64,000 bases of DNA from Lophius americanus. Its lineage: Eukaryota > Chordata > Actinopteri > Lophiiformes > Lophiidae. Positions 1 through 12,085 of this stretch are shown here, piece after piece. The notes under the pieces were generated by a model. The model was not told the origin of the DNA, did not search any database, and saw only the letters and a list, made by a program, of their open reading frames with translations. Location: the NCBI GenBank assembly GCA_037951165.1, contig JBBDHG010000019.1, positions 6,100,001-6,164,000 of the forward strand, written 5' to 3'. The translations under genes were made by a program, and so were the position numbers. Numbering within the stretch: the stretch's first letter is position 1; every line of letters begins with the position of its first letter.

Positions 1-458
1 CTACGTGCTAATCCTCACTTATGGTCATGAGCTCCGGGCAGTGACAGAAAGAACGAGGCCAAGGATACAGGCGGCTGACACAGCTTCCTTCGTAGGGTGG
101 CTGGGTTCAGCCTCAGAGAAAAGGGACGGAGCTCCGACATCCTGAAGGAGTTCAGAGTAGAGCCGCTGCTCCTTCGCATTAAATGGAGCCATTTGAGGTG
201 TTTCAGGCATTTAACCGGGATGCCCCCCTTTGGAGTTTTTTCAGGCATGTCCAACTGTAAAGAGACCCCGAGGTAGACCCAAAACGTGTTTGAGGGACAG
301 TATTTCAATTGTGGCATGGGAACGCCTTGGGATCCCCGAGGATGAGCTAGAGAGTGCGGGCATGGAGAGGGATATCTGGAAAACCCTTCTGAGCAGGCTG
401 CCATCGCAACCCGGCCCCAGTTAAGTGGAAGACAATGGATGGATGGATGGATAATATA
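1..458 (+). mobile_element. RTE/Rex3-type LINE, 3' end fragment
   Basis: This is the C-terminal end of an RTE-like LINE reverse-transcriptase protein, followed by its short 3' tail. One frame near 75-135 reads FLRRVAGFSLREKGRSSDIL. A second frame near 245-420 reads KRPRGRPKTCLRD, then AWERLGIPEDELE, then a C-terminus ending in PSQPGPS. Both are conserved blocks of this LINE C-terminus, and they lie in different frames, so the copy is frameshifted and dead. It ends in GGATGGATGGAT (about 435-450), the short GATG-type tail typical of these elements. The 5' part lies before the window. Related minus-strand fragments occur at 34.4, 36.4, 44.3 and 46.3 kb. The exact clade name (Rex3 versus another RTE) is from memory. 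Confidence 0.8.
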
Positions 459-660
459 TGGCCATTCATAATAATTTAAAATAATAATATTCTTTATTTT
501 ACCAAGCTTTATGGTATTTAAAAAATAAGTAAAGGCTGGCTCATGGCATTGATATATGAGGTCCAATGTGATCAGTTGATGCAATTTAAAGATTCAAGAG
601 CAGAATATTAGATTGAAGTGCAGTGTGAAACTTACATTGTTTATTTCAACAACCACCCAT
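459..660. other. Short unannotated spacer
   Basis: AT-rich spacer between the LINE tail and the CA microsatellite. I see no gene. Confidence 0.5.
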
Positions 661-2036
<1,376 letters not shown>

Positions 2037-2640
2037 ATGGGAAAACATTTGGACCAAATTGGACTCATGGTTTGTAAGTTATCTTTGAAAGGGAGTGTTT
2101 TTCATATAAGAGCTCCCCAAAGGGACTAACACAATAGCGTGAGTTTAATAGAGTTAAATAGGATTATGTATAAGATAAATCTCATCGAAACGATTCACCT
2201 GTACCAAATTAGGACTAAATCGCAACAAAAGTTAGAAACATATAACCGAAAAACGTTTTTTTTATGAAATAACTCCCCCTAGTGAGTGAAATTTGAACTA
2301 TTAGAATAAATAAAATATGACATATTCAAACTAGATCTTAGTCGATTCATATGACCCAGATTTAGACATTTAGATAAATGGGACCAACGGTGAAGGTATT
2401 ATGGTCCGAAAACTGTAATTTTGCAGATAAAGCTCTCCATAATTGCGGAGATTACGCAACTGATCTTACACAAAATCAATCCAGTTCTTGCCCACACCAC
2501 CGTCTATGTGGTTATAAATCTGAAAATAATACGACAAATCATTTTGAGCAATCCCGTGAACATGAAGGATCTGTGAGTGATGTGGACATGTATACGGCTG
2601 CTGCAGAAATCATGATCCCATAGCCTTCATCCTCGATCTC
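2037..2640 (+). repeat. Family A repeat, three tandem-like units (forward)
   Basis: Unnamed interspersed repeat. Three related units occur about 150 bp apart, marked by ACCAAATT-GGACT near 2052, ACCAAATTAGGACTAAATCG near 2203, and CCCAGATTTAGACATTTAGAT near 2355. Each is followed by a 'tTATGGcCCGAAAAC'-like block, and the middle unit has CTCCCCCTAGTGAGTGAAAT near 2273. Related arrays are at 14.5, 17.2, 33.0 and 37.7 kb (same orientation) and at 9.2, 16.0, 28.9, 54.9 and 58.2 kb (opposite). No coding capacity is seen. Confidence 0.65.
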
Positions 2641-3838
2641 TCCGTCTGATAGGCTCATCTTTTTTTTTGTGAATTAATGTTTAAGTCATACTACAGTCAA
2701 ATAAACCTAACTAGGTCAGTGTCCCAGCTGGAATTAGGAGAGAATCTTCTACTTGAAAAGGAAAAATATATTATGTATTATGTCTTCCATGCACCACAGC
2801 TTAACATTAATTAGAGTTGAAAATTTAGAATTCTGTATTCATAAGCTTTCTGACATTTATATTTTTCTTGAACCACACACAATTTGCTAAATAGATATTA
2901 AAACATGTGTCTCTTTGCTCAAATATATAGAAACAACAGGATGATTTTTTTATATTTCATATAAATATATTCCATATAAATGCAGGATATAAGCTCATTA
3001 CAAGGTCATATGCAAGAGATAAAGATCCTCTAGTAAAGTTGAATTCCGTATGAATAGGCAAAGACAAAGCCGATATTAATAGTAACATTATTTAATGCGT
3101 TACAATGTTGTGTTTTATACCACTATTACTAACAGTTCCTTATATATGCTTTCTTCATACAATAGATTTATTACAAATCGTAATGTTAATGAATGCACTG
3201 CACTGTAAGTCAAACCAAATCTTGGGCCTAATGCAACCTTTAAAAAAAAAAAAATTTTTTTTGATGTCATATCAGCTTCATTTGGAAAGATAATGATAAA
3301 TAAGGAAAGGTATCATTAGTAAAACAATAGTAATGTATCTATGTTAGCAGTATGTCCATCTATGACAGACAGAGAAACTGGAGTCAAATGGAGAACAAAT
3401 ATTAGACATTTGTCAACACCCATTTAGAGATTCAGGGATAATCCTCTTGAGATGAACTATATTGTTATTAATATTTCAGAATACCAGCTATTAAATAATA
3501 AAGAATGGGGTAATGGACTAGTTTGACATATTTTGAAACATCCTGCTGCGAGTTAAATGAGAAGACTGATGTGACTTGGATGCACCATATCCAAACACTA
3601 AACAAGCAAGTATGATCATATGAGTGGGCCGATACGGTGGCCCGCAGGGGCAAACGTTCTGCAAATCAAACACATGCAAATAGATACAAATACAAAACAC
3701 AAGCATAATAAGAAAACATCCTCAATGATTTCAGCATTCAAAAAATGCCTAAAATGCATTCTGGATTTGCAAAAGGCACTGGAAAAGTCAAACATAGTAG
3801 ACCTTGTTTACTGTAGTTTTGTGTACTGTGTGTGTTAA
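2641..3838. other. No gene seen; AT-rich
   Basis: AT-rich unannotated DNA. The only notable sequence feature is A13 followed directly by T8 at 3242-3262. Confidence 0.5.
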
Positions 3839-3907
3839 GGTAATAATAATAATAATACATTTCATTTATAATGCACTTACCTTTTGATCAAATCTCAAAG
3901 TGCTAAA
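3839..3907 (-). mobile_element. ATT-tailed element 3' end (minus strand)
   Basis: Read on the minus strand, this sequence runs through 'AGCACTTTGAGATTTGATC' and an AAGTGCATTATAAATGAAATG-like block into a TATTATTATTATT tail. The same block and tail occur on the plus strand at 16835-16975. It resembles the 3' tail of a non-LTR retroelement. The family is not identified. Confidence 0.5.
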
Positions 3908-3927
3908 ATATTATATATTATATATAT

Positions 3928-3999
<72 letters not shown>

Positions 4000-4017
4000 A
4001 TATTATAATATTATTAT
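3908..4017. repeat. (TA)n microsatellite with palindromic flanks
   Basis: An uninterrupted TA run (about 3933-3994) is flanked on both sides by mirrored ATATTATA / TATAATAT patches, so the whole block is close to self-complementary and could extrude as a cruciform. Confidence 0.95.
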
Positions 4018-4633
4018 TATATAAGTTTAATCTGTTGGTGATAGAACAGAAGAAAACTTTATGTTTGGTATGTTATGTTTCTGTTCGACTACCCTCACCT
4101 CCCACTGCTGATTTGTTTTGTAATAATTTACTTGATATTCTTATTTTTTCGCCCGTCAAATTTTGACAGCCCTAGAGGGCGCTGCCTGACAGTAAATACG
4201 AATTTGTTGCATACAAAGCTAACTGCACATGGACACCATGCCATTGATTGCTAATTGGAACGGGCAGCTGTATGTTAAGAATAATGCTACACGTCAGTGC
4301 AATTGGCTTATTTCAGTAAAAAGTAAGGAAGCAAAATTGGAATTTGGAATAGAGTTTGATTTAATTTAAAGGGACGGTTTGGCTCCTGAAGAGGAGTGAC
4401 CTCTACTGAGGCCTAGTTCCAAAGAAGTGTTGACTAGTGAGGTGATTTTCTTTTTATCCTTTAATTTCAATGGATTCTTAGTTCCCACCTGTGGTTTGTA
4501 TGAGCTATGCTTTTTTTCCTTCACTGGTCTTTTCTCCTTTTTTTCCTTCGCTGGTCTTCACTGGTCTCATACAATTTCACAATATCCAACCCAATATCAG
4601 CATCAACAAAAACAGACACCAAATCAAATCAAA
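4018..4633. other. No gene seen
   Basis: Unannotated. A short CCTAGAGGGCGCTG motif near 4172 resembles motifs common in fish repeats, but no family can be assigned. Confidence 0.45.
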
Positions 4634-4877
4634 GCAGCATGGTAGCGCAGTAGGCAGCACTGTGAGCTCCTGGTGTTTAAGTGGGTTCCTTCCTGGTAAT
4701 CCTGCTTCAAAAAATAAAGCAATGAAAGAAAACTGGTGTCTCTAAAATGCCCGTGTGTTTGAATTTGAGTGTTAACGGTTGTTTGTCTCTATGTGCCCAA
4801 GGCATCTGGCCCAATGTCAGTTGGGATTGGTACCCTGAACAGGATGAGTGGTTACAGAAAAAGGATGGATGGAACAA
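4634..4877 (+). mobile_element. Common fish interspersed repeat (repeat B), forward, internally deleted
   Basis: Matches from memory a very common fish repeat. Landmarks in order are GGTAGCGCAGTAGGCAGCAC, AATGCCCGTGTGTTTGAAT, GTTAACGGTTGTTTGTCTCT, CCCAATGTCAGTTGGGATTG, CCCTGAACAGGATGAGTGG, and a terminal GGATGGATGGA tail. The segment after the head is diverged or deleted. Other copies are at 13384-13500 (minus), 32450-32585 (minus) and 43740-43885 (plus). I do not know its database name. Confidence 0.65.
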
Positions 4878-5859
4878 TGAATCAGGTCAATACTTGCACG
4901 TCTTTCACAGATGCATATATCACCATCCATAAAACCCGGGCTCATTGCAATGTAATGCATGCAATATAGAAGTTTTTTTAAAAATCTAGCTAAATAGCTC
5001 GATTTATTGACTTTAATAATTATATATAAATAATAATACAAAATCAAAAGAGAGAGATAGATCTATGAAAACTATGAATTGGAACAGAAATACGAAATGA
5101 TGATGAAGAATAAAACATGATTCTTAAGTTTTTTTATTAGTATTTCTTTATGACTAAATATATAAGTTGTTTTAATGATCTATGGTGACCCATCGGCACC
5201 GTCATCTTGATCCACCACGGGGCTGCTGCCCACACTTCAGGAATCCCTGCCCGAGATGATCTAACATTAGCTCTAAATAATTCAATAAACCAATTTTGAT
5301 TCCTATGTCTGACGGTTTCCCTATTTTGCTAATGCTCCCGCTGCAGTGTACATCCACATTAATCTCAAAGGGAACTCAATAGTGGAGGTGACTTTCTGGT
5401 AGTCATTCCCAGCAGTGTTTCGTGGAGTTGACATTTTGCTCCCGATATCCCCACATAACACAAGAACTTCGAAGTTTTTTCCTCAACACCAGCAGAATAG
5501 TGAATCGTTCCACGGGATGCTCACAAAGATTTATTAAGATTAAGATTAAGATTATTATTACTGTATTTTTGTGTATCTAATGCTATACTGTTTAGTCCAT
5601 ACTTGCAGATGAACTAGACATACCCACACCTGATTACCAGGCCTGATCATCGCATAATCACATCAGTGCCATTTTCAGATGCAGTCGGTTGACTTGTAAG
5701 TCCCACCTGTAGCAAACAAAGCAAAAGCCAAAGACATTCCAGAGGAGATGAGGAAGAATGTTTGGGAAGCGTTACAAAGCTAGACCAATCAGAAGAGACA
5801 GATTTGAAGAAAAGATTAATGTTAATTACAACTGATGATATACTTTAAGTCAATCAATA
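4878..5859. other. No gene seen; short GATTAA tandem
   Basis: Unannotated DNA. A short TTAAGA/GATTAA tandem lies at about 5533-5560. No recognisable protein or RNA gene. Confidence 0.5.
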
Positions 5860-6140
5860 GATTGGAGACTGGATACTGGTGGTGGTGGCTGGCTGACTGG
5901 GCAGAGAATGGGAGGTGGAGGACCTACTGGGAGGTCGGTGAATGGAGAGAATCCTTTTTAAAAGGACAGCAGCAAGATGACTAGGATAATGAAGAAGGTT
6001 TGGCACCATGATAATAGTAAGATGTGGCAGGATGAATGAGCACAGCTGAGATCAATAGACATCCAATACTGTGAAGAGGCCAATCACGATTGTCCGCGGC
6101 AAGTGGGAAGTGTGAATGACAGATAGGTATGAGAAATAAG
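5860..6140 (-). mobile_element. Possible LTR-like fragment
   Basis: The minus strand reads as a pyrimidine-rich, promoter-like segment with TCCTTTTAAAAAGG followed by CCTCCCATTCTCTGCC. It shares the CCTCCCATTCTCTGCC block and overall style with 37000-37440. No TG...CA boundaries were found, so the LTR call is tentative. Confidence 0.25.
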
Positions 6141-8616
6141 ATTATTTATTATTTATAATATCATAAAAGTAGCCTTCTTTACAAAATTCCCCCAAAACCA
6201 TGACGATGGTTCAGGTAGACACAAAATATCCAGAAAGAAAAACAGCCAAGGATTTGCAGGCAATCTATATCTCAACAACCCACTGTAGCTAGTACTTGGC
6301 ATGAGCTCAACATCTATATATGTAATTTATAACAAATTACTTCTAACTAAAGATGAAGTATAGTAAAACACTGACACAATCCTAAAGAATCGAATTATGC
6401 AGTAAAATCTTTCTAAGACTGAATATTTCTTTACTATCAAAAGCTGCATTTGGGAAAGGAGTGAATGACTGAACCTTAAATTGAATCAGTATTACATGCA
6501 GTATCCACACCTATCTGTCTACGAACACACCGAGAACACACAGGTTGTATGTGTCCTGAGCAGATGACCTCGCTCCATCTCAATCTGACTCTGTTGGTAC
6601 TGGAGGTTTTTCCCTTGGTGTGTAACTCTCCTCATGATGTGGGAGTATGAGCAATTGTGTGCTGCAGGGGTGTGGGATGTTCAGCAGGAGGCCTGAGATT
6701 ATGCTGAGACAAGCGGGAAATGTCAGAGCCGTGGACGGTACGGACATCTTGGCTGACAGTGGGGTGCAGTCTGTTTTTGTGTCAGACTGTATAGGATTAT
6801 AGTCAGCGCCTCTCTCCCTCTAATTTCAATTCACTATTGTCTGTATATTTCCTTCAATTTCCCTCCTCGCCCTTCCTCTTTTTCAAGTCTTCTCTTCACC
6901 TAGAGCAATGGCTTGAATTAAGCAGTTTTGGCAGTAAGAGACACAAAATAGCAATTAATCCTGCCTGGCTCAATTTGCCAATAGTCATTCTGCTGAGACA
7001 AAAAGGATGATGGGTTTGAAGGAAAGGAGGAGGGGATATGTAGCAATAATAGAGACAAGTGGAGGAAAAGGAAGGAAAGAGATTAGACAACATGCAATAT
7101 CCTCTATGATATATTTTCTAATCATTAAATTAATGTAATTCTGTTTATTTGCTTGAAATTTACAGAAAAGAAATAAAAAAAGGATGGGGTTTGAAGATAG
7201 GACAGGAGAAGAAGAGGTAGGATTGGAAAACCACAGCAGTTTGTTTTTGTCTCTAAGTGTGTGTGTGTGAGGGAGCAAAGCATAAAAAACAAGATTTGCT
7301 GAGATGATAGAGATAGAGGATATGAGTTTAAATGACAGCAAGGTTTAGAAAGAACAGGAAAGGAAAAGATAAAGATGTAACTCTCCCTTCACCAAGCTGG
7401 ACTCCACTTGCTAAGGTCAGGTGGATAAGTCTTTGGAACCCCAACCAACCAGCTGTGTACTGGTTTGTACCCAGCTGGATGGTAGTTGCGCTCAAAAAGT
7501 AGATAGAAAAAAATACACAGCGGCAATTAAGATACAAATAAAGAAGAAGAATTGGAGGAGGAGAGCAATCTGTGTCTGCAATCTGTGTGAGGCCTGAGAG
7601 CTCATCGTTGGTGGTCAGTCCTTCTCACTAATCTAATGGTTTCCTGTGGATGACGGCTTTGGATGGAGCAGGGAGGCAGAAGGCTGTGTTTGTGGGTGTA
7701 GAATTTGCAGCTTGAAACAGGTGGTACATTACTAGTTGGCATTTGTAGAGCAGCGCTGCAGGGCAGCTTTCGCAAACTTCTTCATTCTGGCGCTCCAGGC
7801 GTAGTTTTCCTGGGGTGGCGATGGGATTTTCCAGGATTTTATGTTTTGCCTCTCTCTCCATTGCTTTTTTCTGCTCTGGTTTAATTTGCTCTGACCAACG
7901 TAGCTCTTTCCTTACTTTTAACATTTTGGGTCATGAGCCAAATGATGCTTCACATAACAAAGTGCAGGAGAAGTCTTCTAGATGAAATCGCTTCCTTGTC
8001 TCTTTCCCCTACTCCTCTAGAAAAATAGGCTGCATAGCCCGATTTGTGCCTTATGATGTCTATATATCAAAGGATATCAACGCCTCAATCTTGGCTATGT
8101 GCCATGCATTCCAAGGTTTCCACCAGTTTGCATTCGAAGCAATAAATGCAACAGCTGATTTCTATGATTAGCACGTCTTCAACCGGGGAAGTGTGAATGA
8201 AATGCAAACCTGCAGTTTCTTGGATACCGATGACACCAAACTCTTCACTGGTAGTCTGCATTCACTTATGCTGTGGGCTTTCTTAATTTTGTCGATACAA
8301 AGTTGTTTGCTTTATATTATCCTCTCCTTCTGTTAATTATCAACAGCTAAAAACTCCCGCAAAGAATTTGTTCAATGTCAAAAAGCATATGGCTGTTTTA
8401 TCATTTCAGTCAAATTATTAGATTGAGTTGTGTGGCGGTACTATATGTATTCGTTTGCTTCTTTTAGCTTTTTTGACTGATGTATTTGGCCAGAATACAT
8501 TAGAGGAAAGAAAACACTGACCTATTTAAACCTTAGGTTCAAATTTATAGGTCTAGATCACTACAAAAAATTAATCTGTCTGGTTGTTACATTTACTTGA
8601 ATGTAACATGTAAATT
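6141..8616. other. No gene seen
   Basis: Unannotated. A short (GT)n occurs at about 7255-7270. Minus-strand open frames near 6985-7341 and 7628-7924 (118 and 98 codons) show no recognisable motif and are treated as chance. Confidence 0.5.
8585..8608. repeat. Short perfect inverted repeat
   Basis: TGTTACATT and AATGTAACA face each other across a 6-nt loop, directly before the repeat C copy. Confidence 0.7.
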
Positions 8617-9005
8617 TAGCTCCACCAAGAAGGATTTGATTTTACTTTGGTTTGTTTGTCTGCTGTTTTGTTTGGCTTTTAGCAAGATCACAGAAAAACT
8701 AATCGACGACTTTATTTTGAAATCTTACCCAGGGGTAGGTTCTGGCATATTGTAGAGATTGTTACATTTGGTGATGGTATGTCATAACCTCACGACGTGA
8801 CTGTATAGTAACAATTCCTTAACCATGGCGAGATAGGAGTCTTTTAAATTTTTTTTTTTTTTTTGCTGCAATAGCTCATAAATTGATGGACGGATTTGCA
8901 TGAAATATTACACAGAGATTTTTTTTTTTATACAGAGGTTTTTGGCATATCCCAGAGGTGTTGTGCCTTGTTGGAGATTTGTGCTCTCTGAGTGCTTTCT
9001 AGTTT
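8617..9005 (+). mobile_element. Interspersed repeat (repeat C), forward
   Basis: Matches from memory a widespread animal repeat. It starts at AGCTCCACCAAGAAGG, continues through TTTGTTTGTCTGCTGTTTTG, AGCAAGATCACAGAAAAACT and the poly-T rich CTTTTAAATTTTTTTT, and ends at GTGCTCTCTGAGTGCTTTCT. No coding capacity is visible. It is probably a non-autonomous transposon, class unknown to me. Confidence 0.55.
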
Positions 9006-9159
9006 ATGAAATAATTTCATGTTTACTATAAATGTGATTAAATCATGACAAACTTGCACGAAATAAAACAACAACAACTTAAGTTCTTTCGAGATCCAGA
9101 AGCTATCTATATCAAACTAAAATTGATGTTACTGTTCACATTGTTTGCACTCAACAAGT

Positions 9160-9490
9160 ACTGTTTTGCCTCAATATACAACCGAAAGTCAGAAATATAA
9201 TGGAATCGTCATCGCCACTGCTGCACAGGTTGCATATACTTCTCGTTAACCGATAACTCAAAAGCTATTACATGTATCATCTTCAAATTAATTTTAATGT
9301 AAAGGTAAACGGGATTGATTGATTGATATTGGGAAAGGTCAGTTAAGGGCAGTACATTTCCAGAACCAACGAGGAATCTTTATATCCAAAAGCTATTGGG
9401 CTTTAATTTCTTAGCCCTTCGGTCCGATTTCGCCCAAATTCCTGAGAGCATTATCATACATTTGGAAACCAAATCCAGTCAGCCATATAT
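9160..9490 (-). repeat. Family A-related repeat (reverse)
   Basis: Shares an ordered set of words with 54935-55200: 'CATCGCCACTGCTGCACAGG', 'TTCAAATTAATTTTAATGTA', 'GGGATTGATTGATTGATATT', 'GGGAAAGGTCAGTTAAGG', then CGGTCCGATTTCGCCCAAAT. The last block is the family A core in reverse orientation. Strongly diverged. Confidence 0.45.
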
Positions 9491-11364
9491 CTAAGTTGAA
9501 AATTCTCCTTTTACCTTTCTCTTAGTTCCTACTATATATGCAGGGATTAAAAAAATGTGGTAAATTGTCTGTAAAATCTTTCAATTTCCAGCAAATCCGT
9601 CATCTGTTTGGTGCTGAGCAGATGACATAATGTCTTTCTTTCTCCGTTTTGCTCTCCATTTTTGTCATTTATCTGCTTCGCATCCAGATGCTCTAGTGTG
9701 AAGCCATATGCAGAGATCAGGGTTGAGTGGAGATTGAGCCACCCCACGTTCACCTAGGAGACAAAGGTTCATGTCCTGTGTGACTCTGCCGATTATCTTT
9801 TGTGCCTAAAAGAACAAAACCACATATTATTCAAATAGGGAAGGGCAGGAGCTGCATGGCTATAAATATAATAGGACGTAGTATGTAAATTAAACAAGAG
9901 AGCGTTTCCCAGACATTAGAATAAACCATTTGTTTATTGTGGTGAAACATTTTGTTTCTCGTTTCCTGATAAAATCCTTATCGTAGAAGCTCACCCTGCT
10001 GCAAATTTTCTTCTCTTTCTGTTTTCTCCATATTTAATTTGCCAATTCCTGATATATGTTTATCATTGCCACACCACATAGCTAAATAGAGAAATTCATC
10101 TTGTCTTATTGTTCACAGAAAACTGTCAGATGTAAAGAAATGACTGCAGTCATGATTAAACTATCTGAATAAGAGCCTTTGTGATGAGACCCAAAGCCCT
10201 ACTGTAGATAATTAAGGATCACTCTCTTCACTTAATTTGCTAAAAATATCATTTAATCACAAAATAAATATTTAAATAGCAACAAAGCAATGTCTGGGTT
10301 TTCAGAAAAGGGCATGAAAAACCATAAGACTTCATTATTGTTCTGTTGTTTTCTTGTTAAATAACACGCATCACTTCTCTCTAACAGCTTTAGCTGAAAT
10401 AATGTGGCAAGCTCAGGCAATTTCAAAGGATATCTTGCAGAATCAAAGGCCGACATGCAATAAAACAATGAGCACAGCCTGTATTTAACTTGAGTTTGAC
10501 AGTGAATGAGAGTCTTTTGAATCAGAACCTCTCTCTCTCCAGCACACCTGCATCCTCTGTAAGACACAAAAACTAATTTTCTGATTCTGCTGATGAAACC
10601 AACTGCAAGGTTAGCTCCTTCTGAGCATCTAAAGTATCTACGTTGGAATCCAGGCTGTTGTTTGAACTGGCAACACATTTTTCTTTATAAATTCAAACTT
10701 AAAATCTGATTTTCTCTTATTTGAGCTGTATGGGGAACAATATTGATAATAACCTGTTGGATTGCATTAGAGTGCCAATCAAGTGGGAACGTCACACCTT
10801 CATGTATTTTTTCCTCTTCCTTGTTCCACAATATGTTAATATATGTTAATAATTGCTTTAATTCAGCAGCACAACTCATTATAACACCACTGTATTCATT
10901 AAATGTTGAGACACTTGACTTGGACTTGTCTCGAATGACTTTGACATTTCTGTTTCCTTTCAGGATTGGGATGGACAACTTATAATTTTACATTTGCATT
11001 TCTTTTTGTTATTTTTAACTTGTCCTCTATATTTGCATTTCTAAAGAGATCAGGTTATAGCACAACACCAACAATGAACTGAAACACCTTCATATGAAAA
11101 ACTACTCTAGCTCACCCACTCTTTTAAACATACAGATTGATAAGCAACTGTTGTTTTCAGAAACAGATTTGAATTGTAGTGTTTGGAGGCCAGAACCAGA
11201 AAAATGAATTTTTGCTAAAATTTTTTTTATCAGACTGATTAATAATCAATACTCTCCGCTATACTCCTCAGCCCTTCTATTTTGTGTATTTCATACTAAA
11301 CTGAGTCAGAAAGTGCCAAACTAGTCACTTATTTACACTACTAACCTGGAATAATATTAAAGCT
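9491..11364. other. No gene seen; contains a 141-codon open frame of unknown meaning
   Basis: Unannotated DNA. The minus strand is open for 141 codons at 10253-10678 (start methionine, four Cys in the first 50 residues). I recognise no domain and no convincing splice signals, so I do not call a gene. Confidence 0.4.
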
Positions 11365-11490
11365 AATAAAAATTTTGCCACAAAGCACTCTGATGGCCCT
11401 CAAAGATACTGGGAGAACATTTTTCTCACAGATGAGTCAAAAGTTGAGCTGTTTGGAAGCTATGGGTTCTGTCACATTTGACATGAAGAG
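11365..11490 (+). pseudogene. Tc1/mariner transposase fragment
   Basis: The frame starting near 11371 contains FATKHSDGPQRYWENIF, then LTDESKVELFGSYG. This is the Tc1/mariner block around a catalytic Asp ('W..V.W.DE.K..LFG' in the family), where the element cuts and pastes itself. It ends at a TGA near 11482. I found no terminal inverted repeat or the rest of the gene nearby, so this is an isolated ~40-codon fossil. Confidence 0.7.
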
Positions 11491-11976
11491 TATTCCGAAA
11501 AATGAGCACCATAACTACGGACACTGGTCGATTTAGCTTCGGTCGACATGGGCGGCTGCCAAGGGCGCCATTTATCCGGGGGTGGCACAGATGCAGGCCC
11601 AATAAAAAAAAAAGGGAAAAAAAGTGACATTACTGATCAGTTTTCTATCGATCTTGCTGTACGTCATGTCAATTATATTGTCAACGTGTGGGTCAATTAA
11701 GCTTGTGAGATTGAGTGTCCCACCAGTAGTTTTTGAGAGAGCAGGTTTCTGCCTGTAGAGAGGGATCCCATACGATTAGAGGTGGGAGATGGTGAGGGGG
11801 AACAGCGCAGAATACACATTCTTATCGTCATGTAGCTCCTTAATGTTAATGGAGACCGGATGTCTGGCCACTTGCTACGCTCCACCGCCCCATCTCCGAC
11901 TTCTGAAGATCAGAATGTGTCATTTCCTCCTGTCATATCATATGTATTAGAATGTGGATACTCCAGAAACCCGACG
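11491..11976. other. Unassigned, repeat-like
   Basis: A GGCGGCTGCCAAGGGCGCCA...GGGGGTGGCAC block at 11550-11590 looks like transposon-derived sequence, but I cannot name the family. Confidence 0.35.
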
Positions 11977-12016
11977 GTTCCCATCATTGGTCCGATTCCG
12001 GACCAATGATGGGAAC
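11977..12016. repeat. Perfect inverted repeat, 18-bp arms, 4-nt loop
   Basis: GTTCCCATCATTGGTCCG (11977-11994) is the exact reverse complement of 11999-12016, with ATTC between. It has no terminator-like tail or gene context. Confidence 0.95.
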
Positions 12017-12085
12017 ACAGATTTTTTTACCTGGCAACACAGATTTTTCTACCTGATTTTTTTTTACCTGGTAACAGGTAACTAA
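12010..12085. repeat. Degenerate tandem of a 'CAGATTTTTTTACCTG' word
   Basis: A word ACAGATTTTTTTACCTGG recurs about three times in 70 bp, with variants ACAGATTTTTCTACCTG and ATTTTTTTTTACCTGG. It ends in the small palindrome GTTACCAGG / TAACAGGTAAC region. Confidence 0.6.

Noticed and set aside
3839..4017. Repeated-unit block considered as a CRISPR-like array, along with family A
   Set aside because: Units are degenerate, lack unique spacers of fixed length and lie in an animal genome. Microsatellite and transposon explanations suffice.
10953..10985. Acceptor-like TTTCCTTTCAG near 10952-10962
   Set aside because: No paired donor at exon distance and no recognisable frame.
11977..12016. Hairpin as a transcription terminator
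   Set aside because: The T-run follows later and separately, no gene lies upstream, and the DNA looks eukaryotic.
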